From positions 512,406-576,405 of the forward strand of contig NW_006768811.1 in the NCBI RefSeq assembly GCF_000204055.1: a stretch of 64,000 nt of DNA, in the 5' to 3' direction. Positions 1 through 11,989 of the stretch are shown one piece after another. Made by a program: the position numbers and the translations under genes. Numbering within the stretch: position 1 is the stretch's first letter; each line of letters begins with the position of its first letter. This DNA comes from Melampsora larici-populina 98AG31 (taxonomy: Eukaryota; Basidiomycota; Pucciniomycetes; Pucciniales; Melampsoraceae). The notes below the pieces were generated by a model. The model searched no databases and was not told the origin of the DNA. It saw only the letters and a list, made by a program, of their open reading frames with translations.

Positions 1-1891
1 GGGTGATTAGATTGATTTATTGGATTTTTATTAAATCATTTAGAAGTCCAAAAGTTCCGATTAAGATTAGAAAACATATCGTTGGAATTTTATATCATAT
101 TGGTTAGTTTTCATTTCCGATGGATTTCTTGTTTTCCCGTGTGATCATCATCCTAAGAATTCAAAAATTGATTATTGGTGTTTTTTTTTTCACCTTTTTT
201 TTAGGCGGACTTCATAGTGGTTGCGGTTTATCTGCATTGTTTTGGTTAGGATTATCTGCATATAGACATTTAAAGAATCCAAATCACTTTCATCCGGTTG
301 TGATTACTCTTTTATCAATATCAATCGGTTGTATCTTAATCACTTGTATTACCGCTACTCCTATATTTCGTGGTAAAAGACATGAGTCAGTTTTTAATTC
401 TTTCTATAAATATCACCCTTTTTTGTCTTGCCTATTATTTTTCTTGTGCTGATGTTTATGGTCGTTTTTCTAGTCTGTTCGAAATGATTCATCGGTTTAT
501 TGGATGGTAAGTTTTTATTTATCCTTTCCAATTAAGATTTCTGAAACATTCTTTTAGAATTGTCTAATTTTCTGTTTTTTGTACTGTTACGCTTCTTCAG
601 GTTGGGAATCATTAGTACTCTGGTTTTTGTAATCTTAGGACATTTATTATCAAGGACGAATCCAATTAAAAATATGATGGATGTCATACTCGATGTTCAA
701 TTTTGGTTGATGATCACAATTCTTTTTTTGTGAGTTAAACTGAAGAGCTTGAATACAATATCCTCTGACATGTTTCATACAAATATTGATTTGTATCCGA
801 ACATTCGCAGTATCATTTCCTCTTGGATCACAACTCGACATGTCGATGTCGAATGTTTTGCGGTAAGCTTTTCAAATACTGTGAAAATCATATCATGAGT
901 ACAGTAGGACTGATTTAAATTCGACTTTGGATCATTTCTTTGTTTCTTTCAAACTCAATCAGTCTTCCAAGAAAGCTACGGTGGTCAAAGTTCCGGGTGG
1001 ATTGACTTCAGGTCTTCATACCCGAATCTCCCGTGGTGGTTTGAAAGAATGGCACATCTTTGGATCAATAAGGTTCATTTTTCTTCAATCTCTTTAGATT
1101 TCAGTGGGAAAGAATAGAATGAATTCTGATCCGTTAATATTTTCTTTGCTTTGATGATCTTAGTGAAGGAAAACATTCAAATTGTCATTATATCGTAGCA
1201 GCTGTTCAAGGTGAATTTACGGGGGGTTTGAACTTAGATCAACCTACTAGACTTTACACCAAACTATGGAAGGTTAGCTCAACAAGAAACCCATCCTCAA
1301 CCTCTATCTCACCCATCATCCCACCACTAATCGAGCCTTACGTTTTATTTTTTCAAATCGTTCAAAGCCTGCTGGATTACCATACTTTTCTAGAATGTTT
1401 AATAGAGGAGTAGCCATCTGTACAGGATCAGGGATCGGAGCAGTAGCTTCAACTTGCATTCAACATTCAGATTGGTTTTTGATTTGGATTGGACCTGATT
1501 TACAAAACACTTATGGATCTGAAATCATGAATTTGATTGAAGATAAAATTCCAACAGATAGAAGATTAATTTGGGATACTCGTGGTCCTTTAGGTAGACC
1601 TGATGTATTCTCACTCTTATCTAAAACTTATAAAGATTGGAATGCTGAAGGTATGTGAATTGTTTCGATTCTGCTTCATTTAAGCTACTTTACTAATTCC
1701 TTTTCATGATTGAACACAGTGGTACTTTTTATTGGTAGTCCTGCTTTGAACAAAAGTGTACTTAGATCATCAAGAGAACATAAGATTCCATTATTCGTGA
1801 GTCTTTTGAGAAACATCCTTCTCTTTTATTTATGATCATTGACCAATTTTCCGGATATCATGGATCACAGGGATCGATCTGGGATGCATAA
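1..1891 (+). CDS. TmpA-like integral membrane reductase, copy 1 (5' end missing)
   Basis: This is the C-terminal part of a multi-membrane-span protein followed by a flavin/NAD-type reductase module; the family resembles fungal TmpA and the C-terminal half of basidiomycete adenylate-forming reductases. Inferred exons are 1-102, 205-385, 474-506, 601-729, 811-862, 963-1072, 1164-1272, 1368-1650, 1720-1796 and 1871-1891, all with GT-AG borders. Hydrophobic segments come first. Next is a block ending GGLTSGLHTRISRGGLKEW, then a GTGSGIGAVAST-type nucleotide loop and IWIGPDLQNTYG. The protein ends GSIWDA before TAA. From exon 2 on, every exon has the same length as in the two downstream copies (14504 and 18314). 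Redox and nucleotide binding are family inferences; the substrate is unknown. The start lies upstream of the window. Confidence 0.8.
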
Positions 1892-3399
1892 ATGTATTTT
1901 TCGATAAAACATTTAAGAAATTATTAGAATCAAAATCGAATTGGATTCATCCAATTATTAATAAGCATTATTATTCAACTATAGAGAATCTATTTCAAAG
2001 AGAAAAGATTCGGGTTCGTTCTTCTTCATTCTGCAAAGCTTATCATTTGGGTTTCAGCACTATTCTTTGAGCTGTATGTTTTTATTTCTCTAGATTTCAT
2101 GTTTTTACTTTTCGTTGTTTTTTTCTTTCGTGGGTTTAATTTCCTCTAGAACTTTACATTTTTCTCAAAAGGACCAATTTTGAATCTTCTTTTTTTGTAT
2201 TTGTGGTGATCTGTGAGTCTATGGACTTCATCTTTTTTTCTTATAATCATTGAGTTTACTTTTTGCAATCTTCTTACCACTCTGTTCTGTATCCTTGTAC
2301 AATTATTTTAGATAGAAATCAATAGAACTTTTTTAAATTTCTGTCTTTAAGTTATCAGTGGCACTGGGGTTCAAGTTAAGCAAAAGGCAAATTTAATGTA
2401 CTTGAGCCTCTTGGCCCATCAAAGTTTATCTGTTTCCAAAAGGAAAACACTAGGAATGTGCTTTTCAGTTGGGACTTTCTCAGAGTCTTGAATTTTCAAA
2501 CGTTCAAAGCAGCATTTTGATGTAGGTAAGGGACAGCTATCGCTTAGGCTTCTCCCCAATTCAAACCCCCCTATTTTGAAGGCATCAATGTATGTCCTAA
2601 TTCAGGCTCAGCTCCTACCCCCAAAAATCTTTCTGTGCTTTTTGTTTGGCATGCCACTTCAATTTGTTGCATGCCTTGGAGTGTGAGTTTGGGTGTGTTT
2701 GTGTATCAGAACAGCAGGCAATTTAGCTACCACCATGCACAGGACCTTCATTCACAGGATAGCATTGATGTTAGCCCTTCTCTTTGTTCTACTCAAGCAT
2801 ATTTTATCAAACAGAAATACAATTCACTCAGTATCTTGTGAGTTTTTTGTGGTTGACCCTCAATTCTGGATGATTATCATCACATACAAGGGATGTGAAC
2901 TTAAGCTGACAATAGGGGTTATGTAATCATTTGGATTGAACCTTCCCAAGGAAGGCGGCTCAATTTACATTGTGAATACAGGCTGTACAGAGCAATCCTT
3001 CCTTTTATAGGGCAGACATAAAGCTTGACAAGTAACCTCAAGAATTGAAAATGGGGTATTCTTTTGTGGTTGATCAATGGTAGAATACATGTACAAAATC
3101 AGTCTGTATGACTTTTCCTGCAAGGTAAAGTCCTGCGTCCACCACATATGTTTTCTTGATGTCAAGAAGGGCAGATTGGTTGGGGTTTGGTGGCACAAAG
3201 AACATTTCAAAGTTTTCATTTCTTCCACTCAGTAGAAACCTCAGCAACCCTCAGCTTTTTGAAATTTTGTACAGCTCAGACCTGCACACCAATGTGCTGA
3301 CTGAGCTATATACTGATGATCCAAGGAAGTGGAAGTATACAAAACAATATTTAATCAGTAAGCTTTGAAAGACCTATATAAGCTAACCTTAACACAGGA
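1892..3399. other. Intergenic, no gene seen
   Basis: This is the 3' flank of the first reductase copy. It is T-rich just after the stop and then mixed. Only short frames without family features are present on either strand, and I see no transposon ends. Confidence 0.5.
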
Positions 3400-3882
3400 A
3401 AAGTGGTTGATAGGGGATTTAGTAAATTGATGGATCTGGAAAATTCAAATTACCATCTTCCTCTGTTTTTATTTCTGGTTCCCAAAGTTTGCCAACATTC
3501 AGTCTTCTAACAGGACAATCAGATTGAAGTCAAATTAATTCATCTTGCCAATTATCCATGATATCAACTTTGCATATTTTGAAGTGTTTATTGAGATCAT
3601 ATGAAAATGATATGGTATAACAGCCCTTGACAAAGTTTCAGAAATCAGTCTTAAGTTGATTAATTCAGTATAAAATGAAGTAAGGTGGTGAAGTTTTCTA
3701 GAATTTGCTTCATTTGATTGAACTTCTTTCCAAAGTTGGTATACAAAGTCATTTAAAATTTGATGGATAATTTCATATGGTAATGCATTCATCTTGTATT
3801 TGATGGCCATTTGTCTTGTTGATTTTAATAATTTTGATTTTTGGTTATAAGTTGAATTGAGTGGTAATTGAGATGATGACAT
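3400..3882 (-). pseudogene. F-box protein pseudogene
   Basis: A minus-strand ATG at 3882 opens a 115-codon frame containing LPYEIIHQILNDF and YTELINLRLISETLSRAVIP. These match the F-box-type N-terminus of the intact gene at 11990-13372 (LPFEIIVQILREF, YTELIKLRLVSKMWSNAVIP). The frame stops at 3535, but homology continues in a shifted frame: DCPVRRLNVGKL corresponds to HCPVKRLTIGRL of the intact copy. This continuation is interrupted by a TGA, and a splice-donor-like site follows at the same place as in the intact gene (after a GAAGATG-like end). The LRR-type second exon is not recognisable. I see one frameshift, at least one stop and loss of the 3' half, so this is a decayed paralogue. F-box proteins normally bring substrates to SCF ubiquitin ligases; this copy should not. 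Confidence 0.7.
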
Positions 3883-6800
3883 AATGAAATGCTCATTGAA
3901 TCATTTCATTGGTTTTCTATTCCTCTCCACCATCTACCTTTATGCTGTGTCAAATAGCTTGAGTATTTTCTCTGTTTACCATTGCAATAGTTGGGCAATG
4001 AGACAAATTATTTTCAATTGACACCATCAAGTGTTAAACAATTCAATTACCAGCCCAATTGTCCATTTGATCAATGCCATTGTCATTGTCATTGACTGGA
4101 ACCATGCATTCATCTTTTCACTATTGAAGAGCCCAATGACACAAGCTGCTCTGGTGTCTCAAGTTTTATTTTTGGATGCCAGATGATCTTGGGTCCATTT
4201 CTTAGTGAAGTGTGGTACAAGTCATGTGCAACAGGGCCCAAGCCTATAAGTTTATACTATACATAGTATGAACAGACTCATTGTAGTTTGTTCCTGGCTT
4301 CTTAGAAGCTGTCATAGACCTTGGATACCAACTCCTTACTGGAGGTGGTCAGAAGCCTACAGAGTTATGTTTTGGGGTTGGTCCCAAAGGTAAGGAACCT
4401 TGGGAGGTAGCCTCAGCAAACCCCCTTCCTGAATCCTTACCTCCAGGATTAGAACAGCGCCTGAGAAGCATGAGAACTTCTCAACCTGGGAGGTGGGTGG
4501 GGTTTTAAAACTTTGAGATCTATAAGGGAGTGACATGTATGATCTCCAGAGTGTGTGTTAGGAAAAGAATAGGTGTGATGGACTCGGAGAGAGAGTAAAA
4601 ACTCTAACTCTCATCATCCCATTACTCCCTGGTACCCAAGTATCTCTTGGGTTCCGTGCCTACCCGTTGTGGTGATCAATTTATGGGATCAATTAAAAAA
4701 ATTCACAATTAGCAGTTTACCAGTTTATTAGAAGGATTTAGCAGGACAGAAAATTTAAAATGGAGGTTTTTTGATCAATTGAAGCTCTTGTAGGCTTATG
4801 TATTGGTCATAAGGATAAAATTACATCATTATATTTCACATTACTTATTAAGATCATTATAGTTTATTCACAAACTTATTACAAAAAGAAAGAAAGAAAA
4901 ACATAAGAAAAATTTGAAAATATAGGTACATAGGTTGGAAAATGGTTTTTAGGGTAGTAAAAATAAAGTTATGGGTATTATGAGGTTAGAATATGACAGA
5001 ACAACATTATATTATACTGTGACAATTTTAATCTTGAAGGTTGATAAGAAGAAACAAAAGTTATTAGAGAAAAGGCACTTTTTCGAAGTTGGTAAACAAG
5101 AGGTATACGTGTAGTTTGCATATGTAATGGTGGTAGTAATGGAATTTAAGGTTGCCAAGAGGGTTTCCCGGGATTTTTAAGGCTACAGAAGATGATGTCA
5201 TATTACATGAGCAAGAAAAAGAGAGTAGCAGCTGTGAAAATTGGAAAAAATGGGTGAATTTCGTCAAAAATGCAGGTTTTCAGCTTATTACATATGTCAA
5301 ATGACGTCAGATTAGGTTGGTAGATGGCTCATTCAAAGCAGAAGAGTGAATTACATAATGTACAAACTTTAAATTAATATTAGCGGAGGTTTATGAAAAA
5401 AGTTATAAGGCAAATAAAGAATTGGTGTGAATCTCGAATTTACAGTCACAAGTCAACATGTAATGCTCAAAACCTTAACTTCACAGCTCAATATCTTACT
5501 CATCACTCATCAGAAGTAGGTCATATGGGTGTCATAAATGATCAGTAACACGAGGGCTACAAGATGCACTTTAGTAATCAAAAATTGGAGCACATCTGAA
5601 AAGATTTGTAATCTCAAAAATTGGTTTTCAGCTAGTTTACAAGGAAAAAATCACCTGTATTCATCATAAGAAGTGCTGTACATCATATTATTGCGTCACT
5701 GATCACTTTTGGCTGTGAAAATTACATCATTTATTAGTAACAAAATTATTACATTGTGTCATCATAGGGTTTTTAGGGATTTCTGGGCGGATTTGATTGG
5801 TTTTGAGGCTGTTGACCATTGTAAAAGTTAGAGTACATTGTTATATATACTTTGAGAGGATTCTGGGACTGTTGTTCCCCTTTTTTCTTTATCATTTACG
5901 CAGTTATTATTTTGTTTATCATTATAAACTTATGTTAATAGTACCTGGTCACTTAAATACGCCCTTTATTATAGCTATAAAGAGAAATTTACTTCAGTTT
6001 TATAGTCAAAAAGACTCATTGGGAATAATACCAATAAGATATTGCTTATTTTCTTCAGTTATCATTTGGGAATAACACTATAGCAGTGTTGATAGTAATA
6101 AAAATTGTGCTTTTGAAGTTGGAACACGTGTGAAGATATATTTCTCTGGTGCCTTATCTGTACTCAATACAACAGAGTCTTTTCCTGATTGTGTTGTTTT
6201 AGAAGAGCAGTCTCAGACAACTTCTACTAGTCATTTTATTAGTAGATTATCCTCTTCTAGCTCTGTATAACCCTTGTTGGGTTATAAGTTCTACACCGTA
6301 CCTGTAGCTTCTACCATTTCCTACACCACAGGAGTGTTCTGTGTCTGAAGAACTTCTGTTGGGCAGGCCGTCTGTAGCGGGACCATAGGGTGTCCTGAAA
6401 TGGTCTTATCCCAGCACAAAATGGTCTTCAGCAACCCCAAGCTTTCTGAGACTAGATTAGACCATTCTGTGACTCCTGGAGTCCCTGTGTTCCTGCTACA
6501 GACCACCTATCCCACAGGCTCTGGGAACACATGCAAACAATTCATTCACCTCTTCCTCCTTGAATTCAAACTGCAGTTGAATTCAAACTGCAGGAGTTGC
6601 TGCATTCAATGTAATTTCTGGACAAGCATGATGCTTCTGGTCTTATCATGTGATATACTCAATCATTTTAGTAGAGTGAAGTTTCTTTTTCCTTCCTTCA
6701 AAAACACATTAGACCCCAACAAACTCTGGAACACTGCATTCAGGCATGATCAACTTTCAGAATCCTCCGATCAAAAAAGGAGTTATGAATTTTTTTTGTT

Positions 6801-7146
6801 TTGACTTTGGTTGTTGTCAAAAGTAATCCTGATTATTGGCTAAGGAACGGTACCCCACAACTTGAACCACAATACCGGTCATATTTTAATCAAGTTACAA
6901 ACTCTTGTAATATTTGATTGATGAGTTCTACTGGTAATTAATGACATATCAATCTGGTTCATTTCTTATGTGGATTATCTTCTGGCTGTTTGATATTGTA
7001 TATTTAGTATTGTTGACAATCAAATTTCTTGTTCAGTTCCTTGTAGTTTTGTGTTTATCTTGAAAACCAAAACTTAAAGAAATCAAATTTGAAGAAATCA
7101 TTTTTCAAATCTGCTGACCACCACAGTAAAGATAGAATAGCCCCCC
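3883..7146. other. Long intergenic stretch, no supported gene
   Basis: The sequence is AT-rich and holds only short frames. Around 4310-4670 there is a promoter- and LTR-like block (TATAAGG, then a CT-rich end), but no paired copy or target duplication was found. At 6560-6593 a 17-bp unit is repeated twice in tandem. Nothing else is recognisable. Confidence 0.4.
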
Positions 7147-7446
7147 CACCATGTAAATATCCGTGTAGCACGTCGACGTGCACACACGGAGAGTTTTGAA
7201 ATAAATCTCAAAGTCTTTTGGTTGAAATGAGACTGAGATTACTGTTGAGCACCCTTTGTGCTTTGTGATTTGTTCAAAGGATTTTCATAATCCTTTGTTG
7301 TCAGCAGGGGTCAACTGCCTTTCAACCTCCCAGGTGATAAGGGGAAGATGCGCTTGATGTGGCACCTCTTTGATGGGTCGTTACAGGTTCTACGGAGAGG
7401 CTTTCGTGTGTGCACGTCGACGTGCTACACAGATATTTACATGGTG
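7147..7446. mobile_element. MITE with 40-42 bp inverted ends
   Basis: Two arms, 7147-7186 and 7407-7446, are reverse complements with one mismatch, and the pairing extends about two bases further inward. Both begin CACCATGTAAATAT when read from outside in, and both contain the perfect 12-bp palindrome CACGTCGACGTG. The roughly 220 bp between them encode nothing obvious. C-runs flank both sides, so the target duplication cannot be resolved and I do not assign a superfamily. This is most likely a non-autonomous DNA transposon. Confidence 0.65.
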
Positions 7447-8445
7447 CCCCAAGGCAAGTTGATCTTGCACCAACACTTGCTTCAAGGAATGAATGACATT
7501 TAAGGTGTATTGATCTTCCTTCTCTGGCATACTCAATGCAGGTGTGTGTGGGTCTTGGCACTGATTGACTGGTGGACAAGGGCACCCAATCCACCCATCC
7601 TTTGAAGAAGGGATACAGGTTGATCCAATGAGCCAAATGCAATGAATTTTGGCACTGAATTATCAAAATTGAACTTCAAGAATGCATACTCTGTGCCAGG
7701 ACTTCTTACTTTCTGATAGGTTGAAATCAAAAATGTTAAATTAGCACAATGGAGCTCACCCTATCCAAGTCCAATAGACCACCATATCAGGTGGTGGGTG
7801 CAGCATAAATGGTGCATCAGGCACACCAAAATATTTCAAAAATAGGGGGTGGCACGCCCATATGCAAGAATCAAGTATCTGAAGATTGGCAAGCCTTCTT
7901 GAATGTGATCTTGGCCTAGAGAAAGGTCATATGGTGCATGAAATAAGAAAATAAATTAAATGCAATCAGTCTTCCCACAGTACAATGTCTCTGGGCTTCA
8001 TGTGTCAATAGTTTTTTTATTTATCTAACTCTTAAGACAGAGAAAGTTGAGCAGATGGACCGGTGACTTGCAATATTATTGCCATCAATTGCCATTCATA
8101 GTTGTGCAAGACTGGAAATATTGTTTGAACAATTTTTTTCTCCCATCATTATTTTAAAAGTATGAATTCTAAGTCAAAATTTGTGTGCAATCCCCTTATC
8201 ACAGATCCAATTGCTGTTTTCAATGTTTGGGTTGTTCTTCTTTCCCTTTTTTTGCACAAATAGCACACCCTCACGCCCCCTGCTGTTCAGGTGTGCCCAG
8301 GAGAAAGGATTTTGTGCCTGAGTGCACCTCTCCCTGTGAAACCCTTGCCTACCACCTGACTACCACAGCATGTTGTTTATTACATTTCCTACTACACTGC
8401 AAGCCACAATTTAAGCAAGCAAGATCTGCACAGTGGCATCCTATA
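7447..8445. other. Intergenic, nothing recognised
   Basis: This mixed-composition stretch lies between the MITE and the pogo element. It has short frames only, with no family match and no repeat structure seen. Confidence 0.4.
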
Positions 8446-8690
8446 CAGTCAACTCCCTTGAAATCCATATCCCTCTAATCCCATACTTCTGCCTAACCCA
8501 TAGAAATTTGGGTCCATAAAATTTATAGGCGGGGAAAAGTGGCCCAAAACCCATACCTCACACTATTCCCATGACCCATAACTTTTTTTAGGAAACTCAG
8601 GTCAAAATCCATAACCAAAATTTGCCAAAGACAAAGATTTATAAAAAAAAGCCGCATCCTTGTGAATTTTTCAGCATAATCAATCTCAAA

Positions 8691-10660
8691 ATGCTTCCAA
8701 AAGACCTTTCACAATTCAGCGTATCAGATATTGAAACAGGTTTCAATGCTTTACAAACAGAGAATAACAAACAACTCAAGCCTCTCAAGCAACTTATCAG
8801 TGAAGGGAAGAAGTTATCAGAGGCAGATGAAAGATTCATAGACTGTGCTGGAAACTTAATAGATGAAACACTTGTGTTGAGGAAGATCATAGAAGAGGGG
8901 AATGCGGCTAAGGCTGCCAGTCAATTCAACAATGATGAACTGAAGAGACTGGAACTTTTGGTTTTGAAATTCAATCAGACCAAGGAAGCGGTGATTGCTA
9001 AAAGACCAAGTAAGTGGTAACCTTCAGGATGTAATTGAGTTGTTCACTTGTTGAAAAGATGTGTTGTTCAATGTTTTAGGCTCCAAGAAACATGTAGCCA
9101 AGGAAAGTAAAGGAAAAAATAACCGGCCAACAAGTAAAAAGAATAAAGCTGCAAAGGCTCAATCAACTCTGGCTCAGCGAGTTGAAGTCCTTGATTAGTA
9201 CGAATGGAAGGGTTGCAATCAATCTAAGACTGCCCGACACTTTTCTGAAATCTATCCCAAGTTGAACATCAAGCAACCACTCGTTTCAGAATGGGTCCAA
9301 GACAAGACCAAGATTCGAGAGAATCATCAAGCTGGTCACACTGGATCTCGAAAGAACACATCCAAGCATCCGCAGGTCGATGAAGCACTTCAAGCCTGGG
9401 TTCAACAGGCTGTCATTGCAGGCTTAACAATCACGGGCGATGTGATACAATCCAAGTGGTGTGAATTCGCTAAACTCTTCAAAATCTCTGAACAAGACTG
9501 GCTTGCTCTTAGTGAGGGATGGCTCACTCAATTCAAGACTTGGAACGGTTTACGCCACATAAGAAAGCATGGAGAAGCTGGCTCCGTCCTTCCCGATACA
9601 GTAGCTGCCGAGCGTCAACGCCTCTGAGAAATTACCAACCTTTACCATCCATGAGATATTTGGAACATGGATGAGACTGGTCTATTCTACGGGTTGGTTC
9701 TCTCTTTAACATATGTATACAGTGTAACATTTATCAATAACAATCACCTTCTTATGTTTTAGCATGCCCCCCAACAAAGGTCTTGCATTTGGTCCAAAAT
9801 CAGGGGTTAAAGGTGATAAGCAAAGATTGACCTATGCCCTTGCTGCTAGTGCTGAAGGTGAAAAGATTGAACCTTTAATTATTGGCAAGGCAAACAAGCC
9901 TGCATGCTTCAACAAGAAAAGTGGCGAGAGAGAGCCTCCCGAGCACAAGCTTACAAACATTCGGTTAGAATTCTTCGCACCCAACCTAACCTCACATATC
10001 CAACCCTTGGATGCCGGAATCATAGCCTCATTCAAGTGTCGCTTCAACAAGAAAAGTGGCGAGAGAGAGCCTCCCGAGCACAAGCTTACAAACATTCGGT
10101 TAGAATTCTTCGCACCCAACCTAACCTCACATATCCAACCCTTGGATGCCGGAATCATAGCCTCATTCAAGTGTCACTACCAATCAAACTTTATCAACTA
10201 TTCACTGAAGTGTTATGATGCAGAGATCCCGGTTTCTGAAATATACAAGATACACCAGCTTGATGCAATGAAATTGGCTCAAGAAGCTTGGTTTTGTGTT
10301 AGTGAAGGCACCATATCAAACTGCTTCCGCAAGACTGGGATCATCTCACCTCGCAAACCTGATGGATTGATAATTGATGACCCAACTGTCTTAACATCAG
10401 ACTCGGACACTAACCTCCCAATAGTCCCAGATTCCAAAGCTGAGGCTGTGTTGGCCGAAGATCTCAAACAACTTGAACAGCTCAAACTTGTCCATCAACG
10501 GAACGTGATGTCAATTGCCAAGCTTCTCAATCCCCTTGGAGAGCATTCTAGTGGATTGGAGGAATGGAATGTCGACGAAATATTTGAATCGATCAATAAT
10601 CGAGATACTGACAAGGATCAAGATACTGAAATAGACATTTTCAAAGTCTCCACTCCTTGA
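8691..10660 (+). pseudogene. Pogo-type transposase (CENP-B-like HTH plus DDE_1), broken
   Basis: Inferred pieces are exon 1 at 8691-9009, a second exon from 9080, and a third from about 9764 after an intron ending TTTTAG. The second piece carries the helix-turn-helix region (NQSKTARHFSEIYPKL, then GWLTQFKTWNGLRHIRKHGE). First-Asp motif MDETGLFY follows, then PPNKGLAFG and TSHIQPLDAG, typical of the DDE_1 family. Damage: TAG at 9196-9198 (probably from Trp), TGA at 9625-9627 and TGA at 9652-9654 (both probably from CGA). The segment between GKANKPACF and LTNIRLEFF, where the second catalytic Asp belongs, is missing. In its place is a 45-residue tandem duplication. It should be unable to cut DNA. 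Confidence 0.8.
9906..10175 (+). repeat. Perfect 135-bp tandem duplication
   Basis: Positions 9906-10040 and 10041-10175 are identical, 135 bp each, and the duplication keeps the transposase frame (45 codons). The identity shows the duplication is younger than most of the point decay in this element. Confidence 0.9.
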
Positions 10661-11066
10661 CCAAGCTATACAGCCTTTGCATCTTCCCTTTCTGTTGTTT
10701 CCGAGTACATCAAGCATGAAGACACACCCGAAGCTAAGTCTTTTGAAGCTGCTATTCGCACTGCTGGCAGACACTTTTGCTTAATTCACACGTGATCTTT
10801 AAAACAACCGTCATTATCTGACTACTTTATTAAACATTAACTACAGAACTCTTATACATAACTATTGTTATTGCGCACAAGAATGAAGAAATGATTTTTT
10901 TTTTTGATTTGCTCGTTCCTTGTTTTTATCTCCCTCTTGACCCATACTTTGCCCGCCAAACCTTAATCTATGGGTGATGAGGGAGATCCTCCAAAACCAT
11001 ACGTCCATAAAACCCATAGTTTTGGGCTTCCATGAAACGGTATGGGTTTCGAGGGAGTCAACTGTA

Positions 11067-11989
11067 ATATTTACTTGGCTGTTGGGGTACAAGCCCTGTT
11101 ACTCTCTTTGAGTTGGATGTGGATGTGATTGAATGACTGTATTTCTATTTTCATTTTGAAGTAATGAATTATAGGGATTATGGATCCTGATGGGTCTTGT
11201 GAGTATTCAGACCCCTGTGCAGGGTGTTATATTACACAGAGCACAGTCTCATTGAAGAAGGTCCCTGTTCTGTGGCCTTGTGAGGTAGATAGCCTCCTGC
11301 TGAGCTGCATTCCATGTTCTGCTGCACACAGTGCAGTACAATGGCCCACTTTTGAAGAATGCTTGCTTGGTCAATTATATGATCAGAAGTTGATAATTCT
11401 GCTGTCTTTGAAAACTCTACTATCAGGTGCTTCTTAGCAATTATTCCAATGTGGACTGTCCAAGAAAAACAAATCAACTTCCACAGCACCATCAGGAATT
11501 GATAATAATTGAACAGGATTGGACACACCACCCATGATGGAGGCAGAAATTTACCAAAGGTGTTTACTTGGCAGGGTCTAGACTGTCACCTGGATTGGTT
11601 TCCAGTTGCAAACATTTTTGTTGATCTGATAGAAAAACACAAACTCATAATTGATCACTTTATGTGACTTCAACTATTACTAAAGATCATCCCAACTCTT
11701 GCCTTGGCTTTAGATAATCCAGACAAACATGCTTAAGAATCAAATTATACAAACCTTAAAATTGCTAGAAATAATACAAATTTAGTCAACAGTAAAAAAT
11801 TTAGGATTACTGGTAAATGTACAATTATACTTAAAATTAACTTCAAAATTGCTACATACAGATTGCAAAACATGGATGGAGGTTGGTTTTGAGGTGGTTT
11901 GATGCTTGAATCTGATGAATCACTACATGGGTCCATTGAGCTGATAATCTAATTCCTGATGATCAAGACAACAAATCAGTATGAATTTT
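11067..11989. other. Intergenic, nothing recognised
   Basis: This is the right flank of the pogo element and the 3' side of the F-box gene. No coding region or repeat pair is supported. Confidence 0.4.

Larger units (their letters stand above)
8446..11064 (+). mobile_element. Pogo-type Tc1/mariner transposon, degenerate
   Basis: The element runs from CAGTCAACTCCC at 8446 to GGGAGTCAACTG ending at 11064. It is flanked on both sides by TA (8444-8445 and 11065-11066), the target duplication of Tc1/mariner elements. The inverted ends match over about 27 bp with transitions only. Inside is a Tc5/CENP-B-type DNA-binding region followed by a DDE_1-type nuclease (see the transposase entry). The direct sequence evidence is the ends, the TA duplication and the coding homology; the pogo assignment comes from the domain pair. 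Several stops and a lost catalytic segment make it non-autonomous. Confidence 0.85.

Noticed and set aside
4310..4680. Possible solo LTR
   Set aside because: TATA-like and CT-rich features are present, but there is no second copy, no TG...CA pair that fits and no target duplication.
6083..6331. Possible solo LTR starting TGTTGAT and ending CACCACA
   Set aside because: The flanking five bases do not match (AGCAG versus GGAGT), and no second copy is in the window.
6400..6804. 134-codon open frame
   Set aside because: No family features, no conserved neighbour, and composition like the surrounding non-coding DNA.
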